Source: Spinacia oleracea (Eukaryota > Streptophyta > Magnoliopsida > Caryophyllales > Amaranthaceae). Taken from it: a stretch of DNA of 64,000 nt. Made by a program: the position numbers and the translations under genes. Under the pieces are notes generated by a model, which did no database searches, was not told where the DNA came from, and was given only the letters and a program-made list of their open reading frames with translations. Positions 22,301 to 34,892 of the stretch are shown here, one piece after another. How positions within the stretch are numbered: position 1 is the stretch's first letter; every line of letters begins with the position of its first letter. The stretch spans positions 7,169,747 to 7,233,746 of the forward strand of contig NC_079488.1 of the NCBI RefSeq assembly GCF_020520425.1. Reading direction: 5' to 3'.

Positions 22301-25300
22301 TTAAAAATTGATGTTTTACTGACATGCAAATATTTGCAGTATGGATTGCTTATACGAGCTGGTTTCTGGTTTAGCTCAAAGTCATTTAGAGATTGGCCTC
22401 TATTTATGTGCTGGTAATAATCTTTTAGGATCAATACGTTTTACCGACAAGTCATCTGTTGTATGCATGGACGCTAATCCTAAATTGCTGTCTTTTTAAA
22501 CTACAGTCTTTCACTCCCAATTTTCCCATTCACTGCTTTCCTGGTAGAAAAGTTGGCACGAAGAAGGCGTATTTCTGATCCGGTAGGTGATCTAAAATGC
22601 AACTAACTGTCATCCAGTTGCTAACTATGGTTTTGGGCTCTCTTTCTTATAGCATTCCCATATATCTTACCTTTTTGCTGGAAAGCCGTTCCGCTTGATT
22701 TGTCATCTTATATTTCTCAGATGTTTGCAGTCCTTTATACGAGATATTTAGATGCTTCCTCTATGCTATTTTCCTTTGAGCTGATATTGTCTAAAACGTT
22801 CTGGAATATGTTTTATGTACTAACTATCTGAATGATTGTGTAGGTTGTTGTCCTGCTCCATATACTGATTGCCATGATTACCATCCTATATCCAGTTTTT
22901 GTAATACTCAGGTTGGTTTCCTGAAACCTCTATGTATTGTATACATGTTTCCTATCGTCATAATCTTCTCTGTCTGTTTCTTTTTTGTTTTAATATAAAA
23001 AATTGCTCATTGTCAAAGCATAAAATGATGAATTTTTCTTTCACAGTTAGATGTCATAGTCAGTTATGACTTGCGTTGTTATGTGCACAACTTATTATTT
23101 TATCTGTTGTTGTCTTGTGTGTGGATCATCCACTATCTTTGCAGGTTTGATTCTGCTGTTCTTTCTGGTGTCACGCTGATGCTTTTTGCTTGCACCTCGT
23201 GGTTAAAGTTGGTATCATATGCACATACAAACTATGATATGAGAGCAATTGCCAAAGCATCTATTAAGGTAATGGAAATGTTATCATCTTTTATCTTATT
23301 ATTATTATTATTGTCCTATTTTCTCTTTTTTGTGGTGTAACTATCTAGTGTCTTTCTGGTATGAATTGCCTTCTAAAACAAATGTATCTTGTTTGTGATA
23401 TATTCCATTATCTATGCTTTTCCTTATTGGATTTTTAGTTTGGTTTCAGGAGGATGAACTAAATGTGGAACTCCCTTATGATGTCAGCATTGAGAGTCTG
23501 GTGTACTTCATGGTTGCTCCAACACTATGTTACCAGGTGCTTGGAACTTTTACTCACTTTGGTCTAAGATGATGCTTGTGGTTTTTGATGGTTTTCCTAT
23601 ATCCACCTCTACTAGAATCTTGAAGCAATTATATTTTGAAGTATCTGTTCCATCTATTTTCAACCTTTCTATGTTCATTCCTTTCAACTTTTTCTTTTTT
23701 AACTTCTGTATCCCAAATTAAGTAGTAAATTTTTCAAGTGAAGCGAGTGAGCAGGAAGGCAGTTGACCATTGATTGCATTTTGGAGAGGAATAGCTGTCA
23801 CTTGCTTATAATTTTCTTTTAAAGTTGTCATATGCGATCTTCAAATCAATCTTTCAGTTTGAAATCCTTTTTCCATTATCATTTTTTATGTGCATTTTCA
23901 GTGAACTAAATTGTTGGTCTTTGTCTCTTTGACTTGTGAATTTTATTGGACTACGTTGAAATGTCTCGTTAAATTGTGTGCATATAAGATTATGGGTCAG
24001 CTAGAAACAGATTTATCTGTTATCACAGGGGTTATGCTGTGCATAAGCAACCTCCTTTACCCTGCTCAAGGCTGAAGCACTAGGTATTGGGAATGTTTTG
24101 TTGCTGATGATGGGTTGGGGGGATTTATTCTTCCATACCAATGAAATTTGGCTGGGAAAGGACAAAGGACTCTGATTGACACGTGTTTGCTTGAACGTAT
24201 AATTGACTTACATAAAATTTTGAGTTTATTAGCTTTTACTAATATGGATCAACCGACTTGGCTTTGAACAAACTTGTCTCTGAATATCTATCCATGTTTC
24301 TGGTATGACATACTTACGGGAAATAGAAACAAGACATTCATACACGAAGTATATCCCATATCATATTTTCCGAGTTGTATTAGCTCTTACAGATTTCTGC
24401 GCATCTGAAAAGTTATCCAAGTGTTTTTGGCTATTTCTATAAAGGGTTAGGTACTCGTGAACCTTACTTTGAAGATATGTCGTTAGTTGTAGAGTAGGTT
24501 GCATGTGATGCTGTCGCTTCACATCCTGTAACAGTGCATTTTTTGACTGTATATTTATGTCGTTCATGTCTGAAAATTTCTTTTGTGTATATTCTGTGCC
24601 CTTATCCTACTGCAATATTTATCTACGCTGATGCTAACGAGTCCAGATTATTAGTTCTGTGATTCTGTATATTTTTGGAACTTTTTCAGTGCCATTATAG
24701 GGCATGTTTTTTTAACCATCTACAAGTTGTGCTTATGTCTTCTGGGTTCCACGTTCTATTTTGCAGCCAAGCTATCCTAGAACTGCATACATTCGCAAAG
24801 GATGGGTCGCTCGACAAGTATTAAAATTGGTGATATTTACGGGAGTTATGGGATTCATCGTTGAACAAGTTTGTCCTTACATCTATTAAGCTGTCATCTT
24901 TTCCCCGTTTTCCTATCTCAGACATTATCTTAGACACTTTTTTCTGGTTGGAATTTTTGTAGTATATCAATCCAATTGTACAAAATTCACAGCATCCTCT
25001 GAAAGCAAACTTATTGTATGCAATCGAAAGGGTTTTGAAGCTCTCAGTTCCAAATTTGTACGTGTGGCTATGCATGTTCTATTGCTTTTTCCATCTTTGG
25101 TGAGTTCATTTCCTCATTTATTTACTTAGTCTCCAAGTTATCTTGCATTTATGTGAAGGAAACTCGGTTAAGGAATTCATGGTCCCCCCCCCCCCCCCCG
25201 CCTTCCACAACCCCCTTTATGGCTTTGACTTGATTTAAAAATCAAACCCATTGACTTCATTTCCCTCCTAGTTCCTATCAAATTCTGCTTTTGTTGCAAA

Positions 25301-28300
25301 GCATAGTAAAAACGTATTATATTGTGGCTCTGGGTAAAATAACAGTAACAGTTATGCTACTTTGTTGTGGTGTTATGTAAAGGATTGTGGTTGAGATAGC
25401 GTGAATTTTATATCCGCCTTACTATCTCTGTACTGATTTACTTAGTGGTTCTTAACAATGTGAGAAATATCGGTTTAGTATACTGAGAGACAGAAATGTA
25501 GTAGCTGATTTTAGAAACCATGTTTTATTGAAATTTTACACATGGAACAAGCATGAACTTGTGTTTCAATGTATTCATCTGCTTGTTCACTTAGTTGGTT
25601 TTGACCTCATGCTCTTCACAAGCTATTTTCTCATGCCCACATATGTTAATTAAGTACTTTGTTAGATATATCAAGCATTCCATGTGAAGTTAGCTTCTCC
25701 GGTTAGATTTATGCTCCACCATAGGTAGTGTGAAGTTTGAACACCATGCTATCTTTGTTATTTTCTCTTTAGTGTTCTCCGAGTCTTCCGCTTAAATATG
25801 CAGTTACCTTCCAATAAAATAAAATAACTAGAAATTGTGTGCTAGAGTTGCTTTCCCCAAGTAGAAGAGGAACTATGTTACAAAAACCCTTTATAACACA
25901 TCAAGTACCAATGTTAAGTACTCAGTACTTCAATATAAGTTTGGACATCTAAGACTTGATGTTGATCCAACTACTGAACTACATGCAACATTTTCATCTG
26001 CCACTTCAAACACAGTAGAGATATATACTTCGTATATATATTTTTTGCTTGGCCGTGATTTATCTTGACAGACTGTCATTTTACCATTTTTATATATGAT
26101 TTTTAGTTTTTAATTTTGTATTTGTCTTTCAATTTCAGGTTAAACATATTGGCAGAGCTTCTGACATTCGGTGACCGTGAGTTTTACAAGGATTGGTGGA
26201 ATGCAAGATCATTTGAAGAGGTAGACATCTTTTAATAAGATTAATTTTGAGCTTTTACTTGTTAATGTCGCAAGTTGTTGCTGATGATTTTGTCTCCCGT
26301 GTTTCTGTTCTATGTGCTCGGGAAATTGATGGCTTCCCTCAGTATTGGAGGATGTGGAATATGGTATGTTACCTTGAGATTTTCGTACCTGATTTTATGC
26401 TCATTTATAGGACATTTAACTAAATCAATATCCTCGAATCTAGTTTAGGTCTTGTCGTTTTGATTATTATTGGGTTGGTAGGTAAGTAAATTTGAGAAGA
26501 ATGACTTATAAAAATCAATCCAGTTTCAGTTGATGATTACTTGATTGTTATTGGGTTGGTTAAGAAGATTGAGTTGAGTAATATAGGAGCAATAGAAGAA
26601 TAGAAGTAAAAAAGAGATGAGAAGAAAGGGGAAGAGGACTGACCAACTGAGGAACTTTGAGAGAGAAAGGAGTAATCAATTTTTCCTTACCTAACTGCCT
26701 CACTTATCTCCATACCTTGTACCTTGGCAGAGTGTTAGCATCAGTTGTAAGGAAAATGCGTGAAAGCAGTAAGAATATGGAGAATATACAATTGGTGGTT
26801 GCATAAAAGAAATCAATGGATTTTGAGGGTAGAGCGACCAATGTTACCTAATACGCATAACGAGTAAGCGGACGCAATTCGCTACCCGATTATGTTAAGT
26901 TAGCCCAAAAGTGTTCCAGTACAAGTACACATGTGCCCAATACGAAAATTTGCGGGGGTTAACTGGTGTATTAGGTAACTCTACTGTAGAGCCTGCCCAC
27001 GTAAAGGTTTCAACTTTTAAGGTCGTTTTGTTTACTTGAAGGAATGGGCAGTTATTGTTCCTGTTGTTCATCTTGGTGACTACTGTTTTTTTTTTTTTGT
27101 AATATTAGGGTATCTTTATGTCCATTTCCGATGGAGCCAAAGATTCATTTGTTCTTTTGGTTGTGGGAATGTAATGGACTAAATCAAAATGGCTCTTAAA
27201 ACCTCTTCGCTTCCTTTCCATGAAATAGAAGATGGTCGTCCCGTGGTCATCCCGGGGTCGTCCCGTTATCGCATTTGGGTCAATTGGAAACAACCTCTCT
27301 GCAATTGCAGGGGTAAGGTTGTGTACGTCCTACCCCCCCTTACCCTGCTTCTTGCGGGAGCCTCTTTGAGGCAATGGGGTAATGATAAGGATGATATTAG
27401 GGTATCTTTATTCTTCAATAATACAGATACTAAGTGAAACATGGGGAAATTTGACTGCTTTGACACACTGCCAAGCAAATACTCAGTACTTCTTATTGGA
27501 GCTTCTATCATTTTCAAGTTCTTAAATTGTTTGTTTGTTGAGTTTGGATATTGTGTAATTCTCTGAAGTATTATTTAGATGTAACAACATGTGGTGTTAG
27601 ATCACTTAGATCTACTTTGTAACTGCGATGTTTGTGTACATATTAATTTAATCTTGTCATTATTTTCCTCCACAGCCTGTGCATAAATGGATGGTTCGCC
27701 ATGTTTACTTCCCATGCTTGCGCAACGGAATACCAAAGGTGTTGTCACTTATATTTATATAAATATTTTTGTATGTTATTTTGGCTCACTACATACCCCT
27801 TTACTATTGTTGGTGTCCAGCTGATACTTCCTTGGTATATTGCAAATTTGCAAGTCTTCCCTCCATGAACCTGAATGGCTTTGAGAGGGCTCCCTTGTGT
27901 CCCTTTATTCTGTAATCCACGATTGATATATTGATCTTTTTCATCATAATCCAAAGATTGAGTCTTTTTATCTAAACTAACACCGGTGGAAGGAAAAATA
28001 CCTTCGTATCACTTATCAGACCGTCTTAGGGTTGCAATTAAATTATTTCGACATGTTTTGTTATTTATCATTTTCTTCTTAACTTGAAATCTTCTTTTTT
28101 CAGGGAGTTGCTGTATTGATTGCCTTCCTCATATCTGCCATATTTCATGAGGTATCTCAGAAACTCACTTTTTAGAGTCCTGCTGTATTAGTTTCTCTTT
28201 TTGTAATATGGTGTAACACTAATTGTTTCTTCATCATAATGATTGGCATTGTTGGCATGCTCTTATTACAAAATACAACTCTCAACTCTGTACATGAGTA

Positions 28301-30938
28301 CATCAGTTTCTGCTTGATCTTCAGCTTCTGAAATTTGTCTTGATGATGATGATGAGGGGTTCTAAATCCTAGAAATAGCTATGGAACTTATATTTAATGA
28401 GGTTTCTCTTTGTAGAGCAAGATTTAACTCTCTGAACAAATTGTTGAAATGTCAGTTGGAAAAGTTACCAGATTTTGCATGGCTTGCGAATTGGATTTTG
28501 CATGGCTTGCGAATTTGTCGGATCTCCTGAATATTGGTGTTTGTTTTTAGTACTGGATCCTGAGTAAATGGAAGGAAATCATATGATATTTCTGTATATT
28601 ATTAGTACTCATTATCTAATAGAGTAATAGGATAATAATATGTCATTGGCTTTCTGCATATCGAGGTAGTTGTCTAAATGTGAGAAAGGTATAAGAAATT
28701 GAATCATTATTGTGGCGTTGGAAAATTTGTGATGGACGTTTCCATAAACATCGATTTGCGACGAACTAGTGCCATCCAAGCTTAGATTCTAATGCTACAG
28801 ATTGGGGTTTATCTTCCGCATCCTTTAATTTCTTCAATGCATGTGAATAAACATATACCCATTACTTCGAGTGCTGGGTTATGCGTAAATAATTCTAACT
28901 TGAGAAATCAATTGTCTTGATATTACAATTTTGTTTCAGTGTGATAATTTGATTTACTGCTCTTTCAGTTCTTTTGTATGAAGGACATGTTTATATCTTG
29001 GTGGTTTATGTTGTTATACTTCTCTTCGTTAATGAAATCTATTTTGTTTTCACAGCTATGCATAGCTGTCCCTTGTCATATGTTCAAACTTTGGGCTTTT
29101 CTCGGGATTATGTTTCAGGTAAAATTGGCTGTCAAAGGTGTATCTGCTCTTTCCTATCTGATTTTCCCTTTCTTTGGAGGACTACTATATAGCTCCTTGC
29201 CTTCTTATCTACTTTTGTGAAGAAATTTGCATGCTGTTTGCTGATAGGATGCATGTTGTTTTTAAACCAGGTTCCTTTGGTTTTACTTACAAATTTCCTG
29301 CAGAGGAAGTTCCAGAGCTCAATGGTATGTCTCTCTCACTTCCCTAGTTTTCAATCTGCAAGGGAGTGGGTAACATTTTGTTAGTGATCTATGAAGCATG
29401 TTTTTTAGTGCAACGTCTAATAGGTTGTTCAGTGTTAACTAATTTGCTAACCCCTCCTACGACCCGTGGGAATGTGGCGAATTATGTTCTTGTACCCTTT
29501 TTGCGTACCACGGTTTAGATAACACTTTATTTGTTTGAGTACTTCATTTCATGTAAACTTCACATATTTAAAATTTTAGAAATGGAGCATGTATAAGACT
29601 TGAATCCACGACCTCACGCTTAAACAATGAAGTGTTTACCATTGAGCTATCGTACGTGTTACATGTTATCATTGTAAAAAAATACTAATAAAGTAATAAA
29701 AAGATAATTGATTAATAACATTCTCAAATAAGAATAATGTTGTTACTAATGCAGTAACCAGCCCCGGCCCTAAGCATAGGCGGGGGGTGCAACCGCCTAG
29801 GGCCCAGGGTGTAGGGGGGTCCAAAATTTAATCTGCAGTATTACAATAGTACTAGTATTAATTAGCGCCAATAATAGATTATCAGTCTCACTGGGCCAGT
29901 GGTAAAAGGCAATGGGAAATCCATGGTTTGTGCGGAAACGCAAGTTCGAGACTTAGCCTCCTTTTTAGCAGAATCTTTCTTTAGAAAAAGAAAAAACTCT
30001 TTAGACTTTCACACTTTTTATTTCTTGTTAGCAAGTGGTTATTAACTTGAAATCTGGTATATACATAATTTGGGTTTAAAAAATACTTGCTTGATGTACT
30101 ATGAGACTATGGTCTTTTTTTTATTAAATTTGAAATTATAAGAGTATGAGTATGAGTATACATAGTCTAAAATTTTGAATTTCAAGCATTTAATGAAGAT
30201 AAAATTAAGCAATTATCATATACTTATGGATTACGGAGTACGAGAAATGAAGCGTAAAATAAAATTGAGTTCTTTTATTAATATATTGAAGAGGTAATTT
30301 GGAATTCACTTCTGAAATTTTGGGAGGAGATATATTAATGTTGATTTGATCTCGATAATATAGTGGACTAAATGAAAATTTTGATGCATAGTTTTCTTTC
30401 ATTTGGTGAAAAAATGTTTTACTAAATTATCAACTATATTGCTTTAAGTAGACTTTTTTTTTTACATATATAGTTTTTAAAATATAAAAATTATATTTTA
30501 GAAGGGGCCCTAGTCTCTTATTTTGCCTAGGGCCTTCAAAATGTCAAGACCAGGCCTAGCAGTAACCCGGGGTGTCATCCGGATGTAAAAACTAGTTAAT
30601 GGTTGAAATTATGCTTTGACAATCGTGATAATGAAAGTGTTGCATCGCAAAAAGAAAAAGAAAAAAAAAAAATTAAAGTGTTTGTTACTCTCATCAATTT
30701 TGGGTATTTATTAAACACTATGAACTTTTATTAGTGTTTTCACATAAATGTATTCTCATCCGTATGTAAAGGATGATTTCTTCTGCCCCACGGCATATTA
30801 ACTCTTACCTTTTATGTTTATTATGAATATCAGGTTGGAAACATGATCTTCTGGTTCATTTTCAGTATATTTGGTCAACCGATGTGTGTTCTCCTTTATT
30901 ATCATGACCTGATGAACCGCATAGGCAAATCATCATGA
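19387..30938 (+). CDS. DGAT1: Diacylglycerol O-acyltransferase 1 (DGAT1/TAG1), 16 exons
   Basis: Joins acyl-CoA to sn-1,2-diacylglycerol, the last step of triacylglycerol synthesis in the ER membrane. Exons: 19387-19785, 22145-22225, 22340-22413, 22507-22582, 22844-22911, 23145-23268, 23450-23536, 24767-24868, 24963-25099, 26139-26220, 26343-26363, 27676-27738, 28104-28151, 29056-29118, 29271-29324, 30834-30938. All have GT/AG borders and keep frame: 1584 nt, 527 aa, in the usual 500-530 range, and 16 exons as in Arabidopsis TAG1. Residues 1-115 are a variable Ser/Asp/Arg-rich cytosolic tail. Then MBOAT hydrophobic segments, the FYKDWWN motif at 398-404, the 7-residue microexon YWRMWNM, the HKWMVRHVY block from 420, and the putative catalytic His453 in SAIFHE. 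Ends [13 protein letters not shown]. No broken residue is seen; introns 1 and 15 are swollen by repeats. The start is the only ATG compatible with the family N-terminus. Confidence 0.97.
20933..20966 (+). pseudogene. 5' fragment of a tRNA-Ser gene (plastid-like)
   Basis: GGAGAGATGGCCGAGTGGTT and the following 14 bases match the acceptor and D-arm half of a plastid-type tRNA-Ser(GGA); similarity stops in the anticodon stem. It lies in DGAT1 intron 1. A nuclear copy of plastid DNA or a SINE head are both possible. Not a functional tRNA. Confidence 0.5.
21513..21601 (+). mobile_element. Short retroposon with 15-bp target duplication in DGAT1 intron 1
   Basis: About 90 bp containing GGTTGGCCGGTTGGCC and ending in an A-rich tail, flanked by the direct repeat ACTATGACTTGGAAA at 21498-21512 and 21602-21616. 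The arrangement is that of an L1-mobilised SINE or a truncated retroposon. Confidence 0.7.
21912..21943 (-). repeat. (TTG)n tract, tail of a dispersed retroposon
   Basis: Eight TTG units preceded by ACTAAGGCTT: the reverse complement of the (CAA)n-AAGCCTTAGT junction at 2908-2939/13384. The shared flank suggests the same repeat family. Confidence 0.6.
25184..25199 (+). repeat. Poly-C run in DGAT1 intron 9
   Basis: Sixteen consecutive C. Length may be unreliable in assemblies. Confidence 0.9.
27120..27393 (+). mobile_element. Au-like SINE with 18-bp target duplication in DGAT1 intron 11
   Basis: The 274-bp insert is bounded by the direct repeat ATATTAGGGTATCTTTAT (27102-27119 and 27394-27411). 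Its 3' half (GGGTCAATTGGAAACAACCT, GGGGTAAGGTTGTGTACGTC) resembles the widespread Au SINE family of plants. A long T-run lies just upstream of the left repeat. Confidence 0.85.
29575..29660 (-). mobile_element. tRNA-like SINE head, antisense in DGAT1 intron 15
   Basis: On the minus strand an A box-like TAGCTCAATGGTAAACA (revcomp of 29633-29649) and B box-like GGATTCAAGTC (revcomp of 29597-29607) are spaced as in a tRNA. Ends and target duplication were not found. Confidence 0.45.
29759..30558. mobile_element. Non-autonomous hAT element in DGAT1 intron 15
   Basis: The 800-bp insert has imperfect inverted ends CAGCCCCGGCCCTAAG and TAGGCCTGGTCTTGA and the 8-bp duplication GCAGTAAC (29751-29758, 30559-30566), as expected for hAT transposons. 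The subterminal CCTAGGGCC motifs also form inverted pairs. No transposase. The right end resembles that of the element at 47557-48027. Confidence 0.85.
29885..29996 (+). mobile_element. tRNA-derived SINE nested in the hAT element
   Basis: A box-like GGGCCAGTGGTAAAAGG (29893-29909), B box-like CAAGTTCGAGAC (29941-29952) and an A-rich tail. No clear target duplication, so borders are approximate. Confidence 0.55.
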
Positions 30939-31562
30939 AGTTTTTGCAACTTTTAAGGAAAAGGCAATCTAATTTATTACGTAAAAGCGAATAGAAGAAT
31001 AGACTCGTATCCCGCTCATGCTACAATGTGGAGATTGACTACCGTTCCATTTCAAGACCGCTGTGTAGATCGATGTTGTTCCTCGTCTAATACCTCATGC
31101 CAAGTGAGTCGTATTTCATGACTTCGTTTTTCTGTTTGAGCAATTTTGACACGGAGATGCATGCACGCACCCTTGCTAATACAGAAACATAGATGATGGA
31201 TTATTGAATTAGGTTTCTGGGAAAAATTGTACATGATGTAATTTCGTTTCTGTTTCGTTTCAGAATTTGGTGCTAATTGATCAATCTAATTCATCTTTAT
31301 CTGAAGATATCATGTAAGAATCTGGAATGCTTTACATTGCTCCAGTTTATCTTGGGTGCTCACAATATAATTTTTGTCGGTGATGATTGTGGTCTTTAAT
31401 GTGGCTTAAGCCTGAGTTAGGAATGTGTTCAGTTCCTTTTTTCGTAAGTTGAGTTTTTACATATTAAACTGATCTTAGTTAGTAGTACAAAACGTTTTGC
31501 TCCATTCTCCACCCAAGCAGCGGAGCAGGTGATGTGGGTTTCATTTTCTGGTCAATAACTTA

Positions 31563-31891
31563 GGCTCTGTTTGGTAGGGTGTAAAATATTTTTCTTCTAT
31601 TTCAAATTTTAAATTGCTTGGTTTGTGGAAGGAGTGAAACCCATTTTTCTTAGGAGTAAATTGCTCTCACAATGATGGAATTTTTTTTTCCCTTCAAAAT
31701 GAAAGGGAAAACTGTTTTCCTTACCTTACTTTTTCCTTCTCTCTCATGCACTCCTCTCACTACCTACTTATTTTTTCTTTCATCTTCCTTTCTTTTGATC
31801 ATTTTTACATAGAACCAAACAATGGAAAATTAATTTTGAAATTTTAATTTCCATGAAAATTATTTTACACTACACCCAACCAAACAGAGCC
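31563..31891. mobile_element. PIF/Harbinger-like MITE
   Basis: 329 bp with inverted ends GGCTCTGTTTGGT...ACCAAACAGAGCC extended by GGGTGTA-type subterminal matches. Flanking trinucleotides are TTA and CTA, close to the 3-bp TWA duplication of Harbinger elements. No transposase. Confidence 0.8.
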
Positions 31892-32732
31892 CTAGTATTT
31901 AACACGAGTATCGTAACTCTAGATGTCACTCATGTCAGGTTAAAAGGGTGAGCCTAAAGTAGAAAGTTTTGGTTTTTTGGAGGTTACCAACTCTTGTATT
32001 AGCATTTTCCTGTTATATGATGTTGAGGCCTTAATAGTTCTTGGTAGACCTGGTCAAAAGGCGGGTCGAGCGAAGCTTCGGGCAGATTTTGTTTTCCTAA
32101 ACCCCTGTTTTGGGCCAAAAATAACGGGCTTTGCGGGCCAAGGCAAATTATAACCCCACTGTTTTTCATTATTTCTTTTACCCCATTTACTACTTGTTAC
32201 TTGATGTAATAAAATTTATATTATTACGTTGAAGTACTTAAATAAAACTATTGCAACCATGTTTGTAATATCATTACTTATATTTCTCTATTTGCATATC
32301 AATAAATTATGTAATTAAATTTTCAAATTAAGAATAATTTTTTTATTTTTTTAATTATTTTTTTAAAAGGAAAATTTTGTTTTATTTATTCTAGGCTTAT
32401 TTAAAAATAAAGAGAAGCCATTAACGTAATAAACTATTGTCTAATCCTAATAAGAAACAAGATATCCAACAATAAAGTATTTTTAATGGTCATCTCACGC
32501 ATTAAACAACTAATAACTAATTTATCGAATATTTTTACACTAACTAGTAACACAAGATTCTTATAAAAAAAAAAAACTAGTAATTTAAGCAGCTAGTCAA
32601 ACCAGCTAATACAAACAGTTAACAGGTAGTCAAATCAGCTAATAATGAATGGCTAACAGTTCCTAACCAAAAAGGCCCTCTCTTTCTTCGAGAAAAAGGC
32701 CTTTGTATCTATTTCGCAAATTTTTTATTGTA

Positions 32733-33985
32733 CCCGGGTACAGCCAGAGTTGGTTGTACCCCCATCCAAAGCGAACATTTACAAATTCGAAAATGAACAT
32801 TTATTTATTTTTGGCAATGATCATTTACTATTGTGGAAATGAACATTTTCTATTTTGAAAATGAACATTTATTTATTTATTTGGAAATGAACATTTATCT
32901 ATCATTCGAATATGAACATTTATCTATTTGGCAATCCTTTTATTCAACCAATTTAGAAATGAATATTAACCTACTGATTGTGAAATGTTTAGTTACTAAT
33001 TTTAAAATGTACTTAGTTATTGCCTTAATATGTTAGTACTTTGAACATAATTTACATATATTGAGCAATTAAAACATGTCAAATAACATATTTTACAAAA
33101 AATTAAATATTTTAGGCATTGCCTATGTAAGTTTGTACTTGAATTACAAGATATTGGTCAGTTATTGTTCCTGTTGTTCATCTTGCTTTTGATGTAGTCT
33201 CGAGTTCTTATATTTTTTAATGTGTGTATGAAGTGTAATTTGGACACAATATTTGACTTTCACGGTTTCAATTTTCTCATCGTTGTAGATTGAAATGAAA
33301 ATAATAAGTAATTTGATATGATACTCACAACTAATTAAAAATGAATATTTACTAATTTGAAAGTGATGAGAATGCAAAGAAAACAAATAGGTTATAAAGA
33401 TACAAAGGTTTATAAGATGCTCAGTAATAGAACAAAGAAATAACAAAGAATACAAAAGGTATGAACAAATAAAACAAAAAGTATGAACAATTTCATTATG
33501 AACATTAACCACATGATTATCATGAACAAACAAATAAACAAGAAATAACAAACAATTCAACAAAAACGGACAAATAATATAAAACAAGAACATAAAATTT
33601 CAGAAGAAAGAATAAAAAATACATCAATCATGAACAATTTTATGATGAATTTAAAAAAATAAAAAATAAAAAAACAATACAAAAAGAAAGAACAAAAAAT
33701 ACATGCGCTTTTAAAAACATAAAAGATCAACGAAGATCTTAATTTCATTATGAACATTAACCAGATGATTATTATGAATAAAATAAATAAACAAAAAAGA
33801 ACAAATAATTCAACAAAAAAGAACAAACAATATAAAAAAAACATAAAATTTCAGAAGAAAAAACAAACAATACAACAATTATGATCAATTTTATGATGTA
33901 ATTAAAAAACAACGTATAACAAGAAAGAACAAAAATACAAATACGTCATTTTTTGCGGGATACAGTCAGAGTTGGATGTACCCGG
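32733..33985. repeat. Repeat block bounded by two GTACAGCCAGAGTTGG-type motifs
   Basis: The motif GTACAGCCAGAGTTGGTTGT at 32740 recurs as ATACAGTCAGAGTTGGATGT near 33960. Between them lie tandem-like AATGAACATTTATTTATTTG units (32787-32935) and a direct duplication with 252-bp offset (TTTCATTATGAACATTAACC at 33491 and 33743). It may be one decayed transposon whose ends are these motifs; the class is unclear. Confidence 0.55.
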
Positions 33986-34481
33986 ATATATCTATTTCAC
34001 CTTTGACTTTCAATGACGTGTCATTATACAAACATGGGCTGCCCTTGCCCATTCATATTGACCATTAGATTAACCGCCGACCTCATCTCTCCCCCTCGGC
34101 CCTTCCTTACCACTCATCTTCGCACCCTCATTATTGAAATTAAAATAAATCACTATTTTCCCCCGTTAATTTAAAATCATTCCATTAAATTAATTCCACT
34201 TTTCTATCAAATAAATCCCACTTCGAACTTTAATAAATCTCCGAAACCCCGCAACAAATTGTTGAAAAACAGAATAAAAAACATGTAATAAAATAAAACA
34301 AAACAAAATACTCACACTTTCCCACTTGGATTTCCCAAGAAGAATCCAAGGGTACAAACAAACAAATCAAAACCCCCTAATTGAGTAACTTCTTTTCTTT
34401 TCTCCCAAAATCAAATTCCGATAAAAAAAAGTGGGAAAATTTCCAAAAAAATTTGAAAATTTTTGGTGGGTTTGTAGAAAA

Positions 34482-34892
34482 ATGGGTGATTATTACAGAT
34501 CTAAGTCATATGCAGATGGCAGAATGGAAATGGAGATTTTTTATGGTGAAAATGGAAGTAATAATAACAATAATGGGATTATAGAAAAACCCACAAATTT
34601 AACTTCCTCAAATTCATCAAATAATGGTGGGTTTCAAGAATTTAGATGTTACAGTGCATCACATGCAACAACAAATACACAGGAAATTCCAAGAGAGTTG
34701 AAAAAGGGTAAAAGTGTAAATAATGCATCATCATCAAAAGCTGGTTGGTGTTTTAGTGACCCAGAAATGCAGAGGAAGAAAAGGGTTGCAAGTTATAAGT
34801 CTTACAGTGTTGAAGGCAAAATCAAGAGGTCTTTTTCCAAGAGTTTTAGATGGATTAAAGGTAGGTACTCTAATATGGTCCAGGGTTGGTGA
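34482..34892 (+). CDS. DUF3511 domain protein, 136 aa, single exon
   Basis: The C-terminal block from about residue 85 (GWCFSDPEMQRKKRVASYKS, then YSVEGKIKRSF and SFRWIKGRYS) is the DUF3511 signature of small land-plant proteins of 100-150 aa; their function is not established. The first 80 residues are Asn/Ser-rich and variable. The start MGDYYRSKSY agrees with the family N-terminus; an in-frame ATG 51 nt upstream would add an unlike Phe/Lys-rich stretch. No signal peptide or membrane segment is visible. The basic C-terminus could bind acidic partners or DNA, but that is inference. No intron. The upstream 100 bp are A-rich leader; AATGAATAA-type polyadenylation sequence lies near 35060. Confidence 0.88.
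   Translation: MGDYYRSKSYADGRMEMEIFYGENGSNNNNNGIIEKPTNLTSSNSSNNGGFQEFRCYSASHATTNTQEIPRELKKGKSVNNASSSKAGWCFSDPEMQRKKRVASYKSYSVEGKIKRSFSKSFRWIKGRYSNMVQGW

Larger units (their letters stand above)
30939..34481. other. Intergenic region DGAT1 to DUF3511 gene
   Basis: The beginning is the DGAT1 3' UTR, whose end cannot be fixed. Contains a Harbinger-like MITE, GAACATT-rich repeats and a 252-bp duplication, annotated separately. Long open frames at 33160-33840 on the minus strand are Phe/Ile/Cys/Leu low-complexity readings of A-rich repeats, not genes. Confidence 0.5.

Noticed and set aside
33162-33844. Two minus-strand open frames of 95 and 143 codons
   Set aside because: Phe/Leu/Ile/Cys-rich readings of A-rich tandem repeats; the resemblance to membrane proteins is compositional.
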